Positions 48,901 through 56,755 of a stretch of DNA of 64,000 nucleotides are shown in pieces. The DNA comes from Hermodice carunculata (taxonomy: Eukaryota; Annelida; Polychaeta; Eunicida; Amphinomidae). The position numbers were made by a program, and so were the translations under genes. How positions within the stretch are numbered: position 1 is the stretch's first letter; the number at the start of each line of letters is the position of its first letter. A model generated the notes under the pieces. That model saw only the letters and a program-made list of their open reading frames with translations. It was not told the DNA's origin and made no database searches. The stretch covers positions 135,042,763-135,106,762 of the forward strand of contig OZ026612.1 of NCBI GenBank assembly GCA_964020975.1. Direction: 5' to 3'.

Positions 48901-49486
48901 TTTGGGGGGGGGGGGGGATTGCTGCACTGGATCTTGACACAAATGAGCAGACTTGAATCCATGCTTATCTGCAACTTCGGAGCCTGCTATGCCAACACTT
49001 CCAGTAGCGAATTGGCCATAAAATATGAATTTACTTAAACCGGGAATATATAATTGAACATCAACCTTGTTCCTCAAAGTTTGAAACTGGTGTGACTTTA
49101 AGGAATATAAAATATAAAATAAAATGTAGGGCAGGCGGAAATGATAAACAAGTAACTTTTTTTATGGGGCCTTAATTTTGTTGAATGTAGCATTGCATTG
49201 TTTGGCAGGTTAGCCTTCCAACTTAACTGCCATTGGTATATTTATTGGAAACAAATGAGGCATTCCTTGTCATTAGCTTGGTCTGGAAATGAGGTCCTAT
49301 TGTTTGGACAACAAAACAGAGAAGTGTTGTTGATTTCCATGCAGCCTACACTTGTACTAACCTGAATAAGCCTCATGAGTGTGGTGAACAGCCAGTGCTT
49401 GCTGAACACAGTGTCTCCTATGCTGTCTGCATGCATCAAAGCTTCTCCTCCCGCCAGCAACTCTGCTGGAGGTTCTGGATTGCGAT
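33543..49486 (-). CDS. SAAL1: SAAL1 (serum amyloid A-like 1), eleven located coding exons
   Basis: Coding exons in transcript order: 49486-49362, 46357-46241, 44749-44666, 44062-43983, 42606-42547, 41222-41107, 40450-40327, 39690-39590, 38519-38352, 35614-35247, 33971-33543 (stop TGA). All listed introns have GT/AG ends and the phases agree throughout, giving 589 full codons plus a split first codon, so about 591 residues with an initiator Met. Matches to vertebrate SAAL1 as I recall it are collinear: DRNP near the N terminus, IG(D/S)TV(F/Y)SKHWLF, ..E(L/I)C(K/R)(L/V)WDMSM, FLQEFNA.DI, E(I)[15 protein letters not shown]. The family folds as ARM-like helices; in human it is linked to synoviocyte proliferation, but its molecular role is poorly defined. 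It is longer than human SAAL1 (about 474 residues) because of two low-complexity acidic/Ser-rich stretches in the last two exons. Confidence 0.93.
33972..35246 (-). other. SAAL1: SAAL1 last intron
   Basis: About 1.3 kb, mostly the tandem satellite at 34216-34760. A degraded CAGTGGCC..TA MITE end lies near 34190 and a CAGTGAGCACC-type end near 34978. Confidence 0.8.
34216..34760. repeat. ~140-bp satellite, about 3.5 units
   Basis: Units share 'aaattgaagttggaatgg', 'ataatagttttgaagcta', 'aatttgcataaat', 'ttggttcatggttcattgg'. The same family, in the same orientation, occupies about 63530-64000. Confidence 0.85.
35247..35614 (-). CDS. SAAL1: SAAL1 exon: low-complexity linker
   Basis: 368 bp; acceptor CTTTTGCAG, donor AATAAG|GTGAGT (phase 0). 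Starts [19 protein letters not shown] (human IDSLIRVLQN), then a Ser/Gly/Glu/Lys-rich stretch of about 75 residues with basic KRHNKG, then a hydrophobic helix [20 protein letters not shown] (human ILKDILCEFLSNIFQAL). The linker is longer than in human. Confidence 0.92.
35615..38351 (-). other. SAAL1: SAAL1 intron (2.7 kb)
   Basis: No other gene seen. Contains one end of a CAGTAGTACC MITE (35910) with GTGACC/GGTCAG-type internal words; the other end is not recognisable. Confidence 0.7.
38352..38519 (-). CDS. SAAL1: SAAL1 exon: [19 protein letters not shown]
   Basis: 168 bp; acceptor CTGTCTCAG, donor GAAAG|GTAGGA (phase 1). Helical segment [13 protein letters not shown], then [20 protein letters not shown], matching human VLASVFSVLSAIYAS. 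Confidence 0.92.
38595..39066. repeat. 53-bp minisatellite, about 9 copies, 161-bp super-unit
   Basis: Unit: GTCTGTGCTCATAGACATAC, then ATGTAGTAACAGCCGTATGT, then GTATACACAAT. Every third unit has an extra GT (GTGTGTGTGCTC), giving 53+53+55 = 161 bp. Open frames on both strands repeat with this period and are artefacts. The unit is rich in short palindromes (ACATGT, GTATAC). Confidence 0.95.
39126..39270. mobile_element. MITE with CAGTGAAACCTGTC ends and TA flanks
   Basis: 145 bp; left end CAGTGAAACCTGTCTCTTGT, right end complement of CAGTAAAACCTGTCCTTGTG; TA on both sides. Internal GTGTCCAC words repeat. Tc1/mariner (pogo-type) non-autonomous element inside the SAAL1 intron. Confidence 0.85.
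39590..39690 (-). CDS. SAAL1: SAAL1 exon: [10 protein letters not shown]
   Basis: 101 bp; acceptor AGATGTCAG chosen over the nearer TTTGAAG because it keeps phase 2; donor ATGG|GTAAAA (phase 1). Reads [20 protein letters not shown] then [14 protein letters not shown], equivalent to human YMHILQLLTTVDDGIQAI. Confidence 0.88.
39691..40326 (-). other. SAAL1: SAAL1 intron
   Basis: 636 bp between the TFIHTF and ELVDKL exons. About a third is a MITE of the GTCAACAGCTTT family. Confidence 0.85.
39964..40195. mobile_element. Hairpin-bearing MITE, GTCAACAGCTTT family, best-preserved copy
   Basis: Same layout as copy 1 at 5467. The hairpin arms GTCAACAGCTTTCGTCGGGG / CCCCGGTGAAAGCTGTTGAC enclose GCACTTTGTGCCC..GCACAAAGTGC, a second, nearly perfect palindrome. 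Outer ends CCTTAAAGCCCTGATTTAAG and GATTAGCACTTAAAGGGTAA. Confidence 0.75.
40327..40450 (-). CDS. SAAL1: SAAL1 exon: [11 protein letters not shown]
   Basis: 124 bp; acceptor ATTTGCAG, donor GTCAG|GTAGGT (phase 2). Reads [20 protein letters not shown] ... [12 protein letters not shown], matching human VVDKLFDLDEK...VPCILEAAKQV. Confidence 0.93.
40451..41106 (-). other. SAAL1: SAAL1 intron
   Basis: 656 bp; AT-rich, with a short ATAC/ATAT tract near 40825-40866. No other feature. Confidence 0.8.
41107..41222 (-). CDS. SAAL1: SAAL1 exon: ARM-like helices
   Basis: 116 bp; acceptor ATGTTTCAG, donor AACA|GTGAGT (phase 1). Reads [20 protein letters not shown] ... [13 protein letters not shown], equivalent to human LLLTCLSQ...ICFIMSSSTN. 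Confidence 0.92.
41223..42546 (-). other. SAAL1: SAAL1 intron
   Basis: 1.3 kb; contains (GT)n running into a G-run (about 41321-41346) and three 'gactggcaggcaaatggttaat' style short tandem copies near 42255-42320. No other gene seen. Confidence 0.75.
42547..42606 (-). CDS. SAAL1: SAAL1 exon: PTLVET segment
   Basis: 60 bp; acceptor GTTACAG, donor CACAAG|GTGAGA (phase 2). With the split codons it reads [21 protein letters not shown], matching human ..DPPTLLETSR. Confidence 0.9.
42607..43982 (-). other. SAAL1: SAAL1 intron with hairpin relics and a 20-bp tandem
   Basis: Contains two relatives of the GTCAACAGCTTT hairpin (42786-42839 and 43170-43188) and a 20-bp tandem repeat at 43404-43483. 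Confidence 0.75.
43404..43483. repeat. 20-bp tandem repeat, 4 copies
   Basis: GATGAGATATATCAAGATAA with minor variants, four times head to tail. Confidence 0.95.
43983..44062 (-). CDS. SAAL1: SAAL1 exon: GILGNMAC helix
   Basis: 80 bp; acceptor TTCTTGTAG, donor CTCAT|GTCAGT (phase 2). Reads [20 protein letters not shown] then AANEKL. A later GT (CAA|GTTGAG at 43959) also exists, but only the GTCAGT donor restores both the reading frame into the next exon and the human spacing (28 residues to the ..LVET motif). Confidence 0.88.
44063..44665 (-). other. SAAL1: SAAL1 intron
   Basis: 603 bp; no feature other than AT-rich sequence. Confidence 0.8.
44666..44749 (-). CDS. SAAL1: SAAL1 exon: FLQEFNA helix
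   Basis: 84 bp, 28 codons, phase 0 at both ends; acceptor TTTCCCAG, donor ACT|GTAAGT. Reads [20 protein letters not shown] then RSRAPRAT, collinear with human VALFLQEFNAPDIFMGVL. Confidence 0.93.
44750..46240 (-). other. SAAL1: SAAL1 intron, mostly GGTCAAGGTCA-type tandem repeat
   Basis: About 1.5 kb; dominated by the repeat at 44925-45800. Confidence 0.85.
44925..45800. repeat. ~140-bp tandem repeat rich in GGTCAAGGTCA
   Basis: About six diverged units with words 'ttgaaattgggtcaaggtcattgt' (shortened here as TTGGGTCAAGGTCATTGT), 'caactgtaaaagttttgt', 'tggttctcgagatat', 'aagaaattcagagaa'. Each unit presents TCAAGGTCA, the consensus for monomeric nuclear-receptor (ERR/SF-1-type) sites, and GACCTTG. 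Confidence 0.85.
46241..46357 (-). CDS. SAAL1: SAAL1 exon: acidic segment and WDMSM motif
   Basis: 117 bp, 39 codons, phase 0 at both ends; acceptor CACTAG, donor AGT|GTGAGT. An acidic run ([19 protein letters not shown]) precedes [15 protein letters not shown], the strongly conserved SAAL1 signature. Confidence 0.93.
46358..49361 (-). other. SAAL1: SAAL1 intron (3.0 kb)
   Basis: Holds a ~24-bp tandem (46399-46497, ACTAAGCAACATTTGACATC units), copy C of the TTAA element (46855-47578), a ~150-bp repeat (48100-48460, CATGACTGTAGGTCAAAT / AGTTTCATGTCGGACATG words twice) and a T-run/G-run junction at 48887-48917. No other gene seen. Confidence 0.8.
46855..47578 (+). mobile_element. TTAA-ended ~740-bp element, copy C
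   Basis: 724 bp beginning TTAAGGCAATATTTGACC and ending GGTTGGACGTTATCTTAA, so TTAA is present at both ends. Same orientation as copy B and collinear along the whole length. It lies inside a SAAL1 intron, antisense to the gene. Confidence 0.82.
49362..49486 (-). CDS. SAAL1: SAAL1 first located coding exon
   Basis: Acceptor CTCTGAAACAG ends at 49487; donor CAG|GTTAGT. Two bases complete a split codon (G|AT, Asp), then 41 codons: [16 protein letters not shown], then [20 protein letters not shown]. Human SAAL1 starts M-D-R-N-P, so the missing upstream exon need hold little more than ATG plus one G. There is no in-frame ATG before a stop upstream of this exon; the only internal Met candidate (codon 17) would lose the conserved DRNP. 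Confidence 0.9.
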
Positions 49487-49553
49487 CTGTTTCAGAGCAA
49501 AAAAAGTAAAATAAAGGCTACCATATGTTATACAACACCCCACCCAATTACAT

Positions 49554-50939
49554 TAAAGACGTTCGGTACACCGCGTTATGCGCAACCATTTATGGTCCAA
49601 TGCCTCTATGCAGTTAGAGCTGGTATTTGTCGATACCTGCACTAGCTGCTGTTCGCTTTTCCTATTTTGCACAGTTCCGTTCCAGAAATATGGATTGTTT
49701 ACGAAGAGTGAAAAGGAAAAAGGGTGAGCGGTTTGTTAACAAGTGCCAAAACAAAGGACTAAATGCTTTAAAACAAGGCAGAATACGTCGAAACACGGCA
49801 GTGGTAGACCAAAACGCATGTACACAATCAGCGAACGCTGACCAAGCCACCGTCGAAAGTTCCACGCCCACTTCCCCAATCCAATGCCACATGCACATGT
49901 AAACACTGACAGTTATAACTGGGACGAAGGTCGTAGAATAGTGGAACTAAGTGTACTAGCCGATAATCTTGTATGCGAGGAATGTAAAAAAAAAACATTG
50001 TCCCTAAAAATACAGAATCAGAAAAACGATATGGCTTGGCCAGTGTACTGTCCATTTCTTGTGAATGTGGTACGATAAACGCTGTCCCAACTGGAAAAAA
50101 ACAACAACAGAGTAATACCCCAGCGTCAAAAGCTTAAGGTGGCACAGGCATATTTGATAATGTGCTACCTGTGCTACCATTCGACACTGTATTAAGGCAA
50201 CTATAATTTTGATATTCTTATATTTACCTCTTTTTTCCACATTGCTGTATTGCACTATGGAGAGAATCTTAAAATGTTTGCCTCTTCTAAGTAAAACTAT
50301 GAAAGTTTATATTATGACTGGAATATAAAATCAACGACGTACTGCCGTTCATTTGAGCTACATACATGTATATTGATATGGTATCGAAGTGAGACAATGA
50401 ATGGGTACCTTTACCTATGAACTTAGAACAAATTAAGTCAACATGCATGAATTCTTTGTACAATTGCAGAAAAAATAGCACCGTATGATACCTTTTTTTG
50501 TTAATCAATGAAATCAGTACATATTTTGGAAACCCCCTACAATTTTTCAGGGATTTGTAAATATTTTTTCTATTTCAAATTTACAAAATACTGTGAGCAC
50601 TTATACATTTTTGCAAGACGAGATGAATTTAAAGTCACATTCCAGCATGTTTTTTCTACATATTTGTTATTAAAAGGCTTGATATACATTGCAAACACTC
50701 ATATCGAGGTACTTTATGCATAGTTATGCATCCTTAATTTGTTTTTTGCTTTTACCCACATATATAATGGCTGCTATCAAATTTCTGTAGTCCTCACATG
50801 TATCGCCACCTAGCGACAAAAGTAGCACCGTGACATGCCAATTTTTTGCTTGCATTTTGTTTCAAATGCCAATATCTTTGTTCACACCAAAAACCAGAGA
50901 TTTCTAAATTCTTTTGACCAGTGTACCGAACGTCTTTAA
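49554..50939 (+). mobile_element. TTAA-flanked DNA element with Mutator-type transposase remnant
   Basis: 1386 bp. The ends are a perfect 19-bp inverted repeat, TTAAAGACGTTCGGTACAC, including a TTAA on each side that could be the target duplication (then a 15-bp TIR AGACGTTCGGTACAC). It encloses broken coding sequence (49691-50137). It lies in the SAAL1 first intron, opposite in orientation to the gene, its left end 68 bp from the exon at 49486. Internal sequence is too short for a full transposase, so it is non-autonomous now. Confidence 0.85.
49691..50137 (+). pseudogene. Mutator-like transposase N-terminal fragment, frameshifted
   Basis: ATG at 49691 opens a basic N terminus (MDCLRRVKRKKGERFVNKCQ ...). 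After a frame change near 49880-49900 comes NWDEGRRIVELSVLADNLVC then EECKK. After a second change at the A-run 49986-49995 comes NTESEKRYGLASVLSISCEC then GTINAVPTGKK, ending at TAA 50135-50137. The pattern GRR(I/V)VEL..LA..L.C..C...L.......E.RYGL.S.L.I.C.C...N.V.TGK is the one I know from the invertebrate Mutator-like transposase domain family. The rest of the transposase, including the catalytic core, is absent. Confidence 0.7.
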
Positions 50940-51192
50940 AAGACTGCCACACAGACAGGTTCAGAGTATCAAACGGATATTATCATAGCGAAGGCAAGAA
51001 CTCTTCAGGTTCTTTTGAAGTCAGACACCAAATAGAAAAATCCCCACTGTCCACCAATTGGATTAAAATATTCTATATAGTTTAAGAGATCATGAGTGAA
51101 AACACAAAACAAACAAAAAGTGGTAGAGGGGTGAAATTGGGGCAATGAATCATCAGATCTATGGTGCGGCTTGTTTGGACACCTCAGAGATA

Positions 51193-51370
51193 CAGTGGTA
51201 CCTGCTATTTAAGACCACCCCTACAGCCAACAAAAAGTGGTCTCATACTGCAGGTGGTCTTAAATTGAAGGTATATTTAACATGTAAATACAGCAGAGGG
51301 TCTTGAAAGAGTGGTCTTAAAAAGACATGCTGTCTTAAATTGGAGGTGGTCTTTAGAGCAGGTACCACTG
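51193..51370. mobile_element. MITE with CAGTGGTACCTGC ends and TA flanks
   Basis: 178 bp; left end CAGTGGTACCTGCTATTTAA, right end complement of CAGTGGTACCTGCTCTAAAG; TA on both sides. Internal GGTCTTAAA words repeat. Same style as the elements at 22039, 28890 and 39126 but a different sequence family. Confidence 0.87.
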
Positions 51371-52370
51371 TACATGCAAACCCTGATGAGTGTTTTCTTA
51401 GCATTGTTTGGAAAATATTAGATGCAGCAGGACCACATTATCATGTATTGAAGTCTTTCATGGGCTGTGTCTTTTGCATTCTGGTTGTTTGGTCACATCA
51501 CAATAACACGTCAATGGATTAACATTATGTATTCTTGTTTGCAACTTATATAGTGATGCAATTACTGCAGAAAGTGTTTGAAGTACATCTAATAAAATAA
51601 TGAAAAAATAAAATAGTTTGAATACAAATTACTAAGATTAGACCTAGAATTATTCTGTCTAACAACTACACGTTGAATGTAAAATTATAAAGTTGGCCCG
51701 TCAGTTTCTCTTCCTCAACGCAGCAAGTTGCAAGTCACTGCAGTGACAGACAATCAATAGTTACGATCAAGAAATTTGGTCCACTACCCTACCTGTTATC
51801 ATGCCCAGGGTGAAAAAAAGTGAAAAGCAGCAAGAGGAAAACACTTGGTGATAACATCCAATGTGGGGAGAACTGTATACGATATGAAGAAATTGTGTCT
51901 GCCAGCCAAGTATGCAAGTGATTGGGTAACATGACACAAAGTTACTGTATCTGAATATTCATGGTATTAGTAGGATAAAACATAGGACTACACCTTAGGT
52001 TCAATCTAAAATTATTCAGCAATTTGTATTTTTGCATCAGAAAAACGTTATTTAGAAAAAGGGTAACTTGAACAAAGATGTAAACCAGGATGTAATCTTT
52101 CCTCCAACATGTACGCTGACACTTGTTCAGCTGCTTACACACATCGGTTACCAAGGTCAGGGCCCTAATGAGATACGGTGAAGTCTGCCCCCATTGAGAT
52201 CACGCCACAGAAACTACATTTGCACAAGTTGAGTTTCAATGGGCAGAAAAATTCCCTTTTGACATATTTATTGGTTATCCATACCATGCACACTTTTCGC
52301 AGTTTGTAGCGTAAACAAACTCACGAAGAACTTGGGATCATTAAACCAGAGTCATGCCGGGGGGCATGCA
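51371..52370. other. No gene seen
   Basis: Upstream (5' side) of SAAL1; no supported exon or RNA. Confidence 0.45.
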
Positions 52371-52485
52371 TGTCTCGCCAGCGTAATTCAAGCCACTCCG
52401 AAGTTTTTTGTTGACGGATGGACAGACGGACAGACATCCAGAAAGTGACTGATTAGTCTCGCCAACAACTTATGCTGGCGAGACA
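52371..52485. mobile_element. Short MITE, TGTCTCGCCAGC ends
   Basis: 115 bp with inverted ends TGTCTCGCCAGCGTAA and TTATGCTGGCGAGACA (one mismatch). The interior holds GACGGATGGACAGACGGACA and a second TCTCGCCAACAA word. Confidence 0.8.
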
Positions 52486-53640
52486 AAAATAATCATGTTT
52501 GAAGGCTACAAACTTATTCTATGACTGTTTATCTCTGTTCAAATTAAGGCCTACCCTGTCCTTTGAAAGGACCTGTGCTAAAGCAACATGATTGATGCGA
52601 TGATCAGAATATTTGTAACTCTGTGATATGTGGTATATCCCCATAGCAATCCCATGCTGTGGCTAGGTCTGTGCATGGCTGTGGCACTGCAGACTCCGCT
52701 CACCTTCTTATTTCTTCGTTATATATGCAAACTACGACCTGCATTTGTATTATGTAGAAAAATGTCTTCATTCAAGAACAAGGACAAGCCAATTTTGATG
52801 TCAACACATTCAACAAAAAAGCACATGTCAAAGACAAAGATGACACAGCAACACATAACACTATAACTGAAGTTGGGCCACGAACAGCTGATTAACACTT
52901 CCATCCTCCGTTGATGTCACACCATTTCTTTCAGTAAACGCCACAGTGGCACTAGATGTCGATACTTACTTTCTAGATAGGTGTGCAGAGCGGTTGTGTG
53001 GCATATCGGCCAGGAAAGCACTAATTAATTATCAAGGGTTTTGCTGAAAATAATTACCGATTATTAATCGATCATTTGCGATACCTTCAAAATCAAAATA
53101 ACGTTGCTCAATGGACTATTGTTGGTCCATAACACATATGTAGGGTCCAGTTGATTTTCTGATCATAAAACATGTAAGTTCACCTTTTGAATAGCTATAG
53201 TGCATATAATTATATTCGACTGGGAGGCCACATACATGTACCGTGAAGGCGTACATCAATCAATCCGACAACACAATGAGCACACTTATTCTCATGCACC
53301 AAACTGCATGCTGGTTGTTACTCATAGCAAGTCATTGACTTAACTGGATGGCATCAGATCAATTGTTTTCTCATTCCATGCTTAATTTGCTTATCATGCT
53401 AAATAAGGAAAGGTATGTTATCAGGTTCAATTTAGAGCGGGAGCTCCACACGTCCATCGGCATGGGTTATTCTGGCTCGCTGACAGGGGTTAGAATAGGG
53501 TCAGCAGGTCAGCCAATATACTATGTTTACAGAGTATATGTGAATTTCTTCCACCTTTGTTGATTACATTGTTTACATGACAGGGCAAGAAAAACTGTTT
53601 GGAAATCACTCATCTGCAGGACAAGTGACACAAAATTTTA
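52486..53640. other. No gene seen
   Basis: Short open frames only; nothing recognised. Confidence 0.45.
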
Positions 53641-53647
53641 ACTTTTC

Positions 53648-55110
53648 CTCCCTAATGCTGATGAAGTGTACCTTACCTAAGTTTTGATTTAAAAGAGCAT
53701 GCTTTAGTTGAAATCATTATTATATTTGTGTCTTTTCGCCCAAAATCACTTCCTGGTAGTTGTTACCCTCCTCCCTAATGCTGATGAAGTATACCTTACC
53801 TAAGTTTTGATTTGAAAGAGCATGTTTTAATGGAAATCATCATTATATTTGTGTCTTTTTGTCAAAAACCACTTCCTGGTAGTTGTTACCCTTTTCCGCA
53901 GTCCGAACTCTTTACACTAAATAAGCTAACCTATCACTGTCTAACCTACATAACTATGGAAGTACTATTTTCCATATTGCACATGTTCTTCTGTAGAATT
54001 TTGACATGGGCTGCATTAGCCCAAATATATTAAAGGGTCCTCAGTGGGTAACTACTGAGAATATGTTTTGGAGTCTGTACCCAGACATGTCTCTCTGAGT
54101 AGCGGCTTCTTGTCTAAGCCAAATATTCAGCAAAGACAACCCACATATTGATGAATAAATATGAAGGTGGAAAGTGACGAATTAGCTGAATAATTGAAGT
54201 TTTGCTTATAAATGCAGAGCTTCAATATGACTAAAGAATACCTATCAAACCAAACATAATTGCTTAATAGTCTATATCTGGGTTAGTTCTAAATTCGCCT
54301 AAAGGTGGTGCTGCCCATCCTGTTCATGGTTGACTGCCCACATCTTGGGGTCACTTTCCATGACCCTCACTTTTTCTCCATAGATTAACATGAGGAATTT
54401 GCAGATATAAATTTAACCTCTCTATATGTTGCCAAATAAGCATTAAACTTTCATTTTGTCACACCTGGGTGTATTTGAAAGATAATAATATGTACTTCAG
54501 GTAGATTAGAAGATGATAATTCAAAAAATCATACGCATATGCAGGGTGAAACTTTTAGGTTCACTGTAATGTAATGGGCTTTGCTGACCCACCTGACCTC
54601 AAATGGCATGGGTTGCTTTGTGTTACAAACATGCATCATGGGAACAAAAGGCTGTGTGTCAAGAAATTAAACCAACCCAGATCACCCCTGTTTGTACAGA
54701 ACAAGTTCAGATAAGAATAACTTGGCTCACCCTTTAACTAGTGTACACCCTTTCTAGCTGGATAAGTCATATTAGTCCAACCACCTGTCAGTGTATAACT
54801 GGAGTCGAAACAAACTGGGACCATATATTCAGACCAGATATTATAAAACAAATAGCTACAGCCAGACACCTGTATAAACCTGGGAAATTCCTAACACGTA
54901 CTGTAACAATGGGCATCCTGTACCAGAAATGTAAAACAAACTCCATGATGACAGCTACTTTTCATTATGAAAGTCTCCTAAAAATAAAGTTCTTTTTAGC
55001 TGTCAACTCTTAGTTTATGTTTCAAAAGAATGAATCAAGTTTATGACAACTGAGAAAATCCTGTCAATTTCTGGCCAAGTGCTCATGTCATACAGTGAGT
55101 TAATACATGT
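53648..55110. repeat. Interspersed element, copy 2, with tandem duplication and nested insertion
   Basis: Collinear with 19465-20230. Its left part is duplicated in tandem (about 53648-53772 and 53773-53893: CTCCCTAATGCTGATGAAGT, CACTTCCTGGTAGTTGTTAC twice). A segment at about 54276-54682 is absent from copy 1. Confidence 0.75.
54276..54682. mobile_element. MITE nested in the interspersed element
   Basis: About 407 bp interrupting homology with copy 1. Ends are short inverted repeats: ATCTGGGTTAGTT at left; AACCAACCCAGAT at right (complement ATCTGGGTTGGTT, one mismatch). A clear target duplication was not seen. Confidence 0.65.
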
Positions 55111-55427
55111 GCCTGTTATGCCCGCAACTTTGAAATTTAACATATTGTGAATTTTGTCAATTAAAAGTACTTGTCCATAGGACAAATGAAATTTGAAAGT
55201 CACTTGTCTTCAAAAAGATTTCACTTGTCTAAGACAATAGGATCATAAATATTTCCGTACACGGCATCAGAATCAAATTTTAGATGACTATCCAGGTTTA
55301 CTCTGAGATATTTACAATAAGTTACTTGAGCAACAGAACCAGCTGCTAAATTTTGGTCAAATTTATACCATTTGTGAACTTTTTTTCTGCCGCTTGAAAT
55401 AATCAGTTAGTCTTCCCTTTGTGTAGC
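55111..55427. other. No gene seen
   Basis: No feature supported. Confidence 0.4.
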
Positions 55428-55553
55428 AGGGCCAGAATTTCGCAAAATTTTTGGATTTTTTGTCAATTGTTTTTTTTTTTTTTTAAAGAAAGACAAGTTC
55501 AGGAGAATCTTTACGAAAATCGATTCTGGGATTCTCGCCGAAATTCTGGCCCT
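55428..55553. mobile_element. Short MITE, AGGGCCAGAATTTCG ends
   Basis: 126 bp with a perfect 15-bp terminal inverted repeat (AGGGCCAGAATTTCG). TGTAG lies just outside each end (TGTAGC at left, TTGTAG at right), a possible short target duplication. An internal T-run of 18 is at 55470-55487. Confidence 0.8.
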
Positions 55554-56750
55554 TTGTAGACTAAGTTTATTCGCTTGACCTCAATCTGCCACTACAGGAG
55601 TTCCTCCTGTAAGATTGGTGACTCTGTATGGAGTGACTGGGGTAATAAAACACTGTCATCAGCATCCATAACGACCAGATTGCTTAAACCAGACACCCAA
55701 GTCAAGCACATACACAGTTTTTATTTCCGAGAACCCAGAAAAATTACCATTTATACATGCAACCTGTTTCCAATCAGTAAAAATGAAATAACCAAATGAA
55801 GAAAATGTACCTGTTTAGTAGCGACTGGGCATCTGAGCCAATTCTGAATTGAGCGTGCAATGCCAATGGTGCAACACATAAGAAGTGCATCCAAAAGATG
55901 AATGCGTCATGGCCCATTTAAGGACTGGCAAGACACCAAAAACCTTTGCATGGCCGATTTTGAGATTTTATCGGTTTTTACAAGATGAATGTCATTTCTA
56001 TTAGTTGTCAAAATTTCAAGCTTTTAACTAAAGTAGAAATATGAGAAAAACGCCAAAAACCACACAAGCATGTGGACATCCGAACGTCCATGTGTCATTA
56101 TTTTGGTTTTCAGCCGCCAAACAGAACAATGCCACCCGTCAATCATACTTAACAGCCTGTCACGTGGCTGCAGGTAGCAACGGCCCATGGCAAAAGGAGA
56201 GTGGTATCAGGGCGGCAATGCGAAACAAGGCGACATGCCAAAAGTATGTTTGTGGGCAGGGAAAAGATGCAAACATGCTTTCACAGCCTTAGTGGTTTAC
56301 TTTATAGTTATCTTGCTTGTTTTGTGTTCTAACGAAGGGAGACTTTAAATGTTCAAGAGTAGCGGCAATCGTCTAACAATGTCCCTTCAAAGGCCGTGCG
56401 GCGATGGATTAGGCTACCCCAGTGGTCCTGCACACCAAAGACAGGCGGGGAAAAAAACTGACACTCTAATCAACAATACCCACATACATGATATTTTATC
56501 GAAACCCAGGGATGAGGAAATAAAAGTACAAATAAACACATCGAAATAAGCATAAACGTGAACAGCAGAGAAAACACACAAAATAACGTTACAAAATTCA
56601 GCTTGGAAAGAGAAATGAAACTCATTGACAAAATAACTACAAAATAATGACAAGCTAACTAAGTGAAGTGTACAGACAAGTCTAACAAGCTAACTACATA
56701 AAGTATACAGATAGGAGTAAATACAATAAGATACTATCCCGAAAAATGGG
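55554..56750. other. No gene seen
   Basis: Open frames at 55575-55799, 56041-56292 and 56349-56549 are unrecognised and lack splice support. Confidence 0.4.
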
Positions 56751-56755
56751 ATGAA

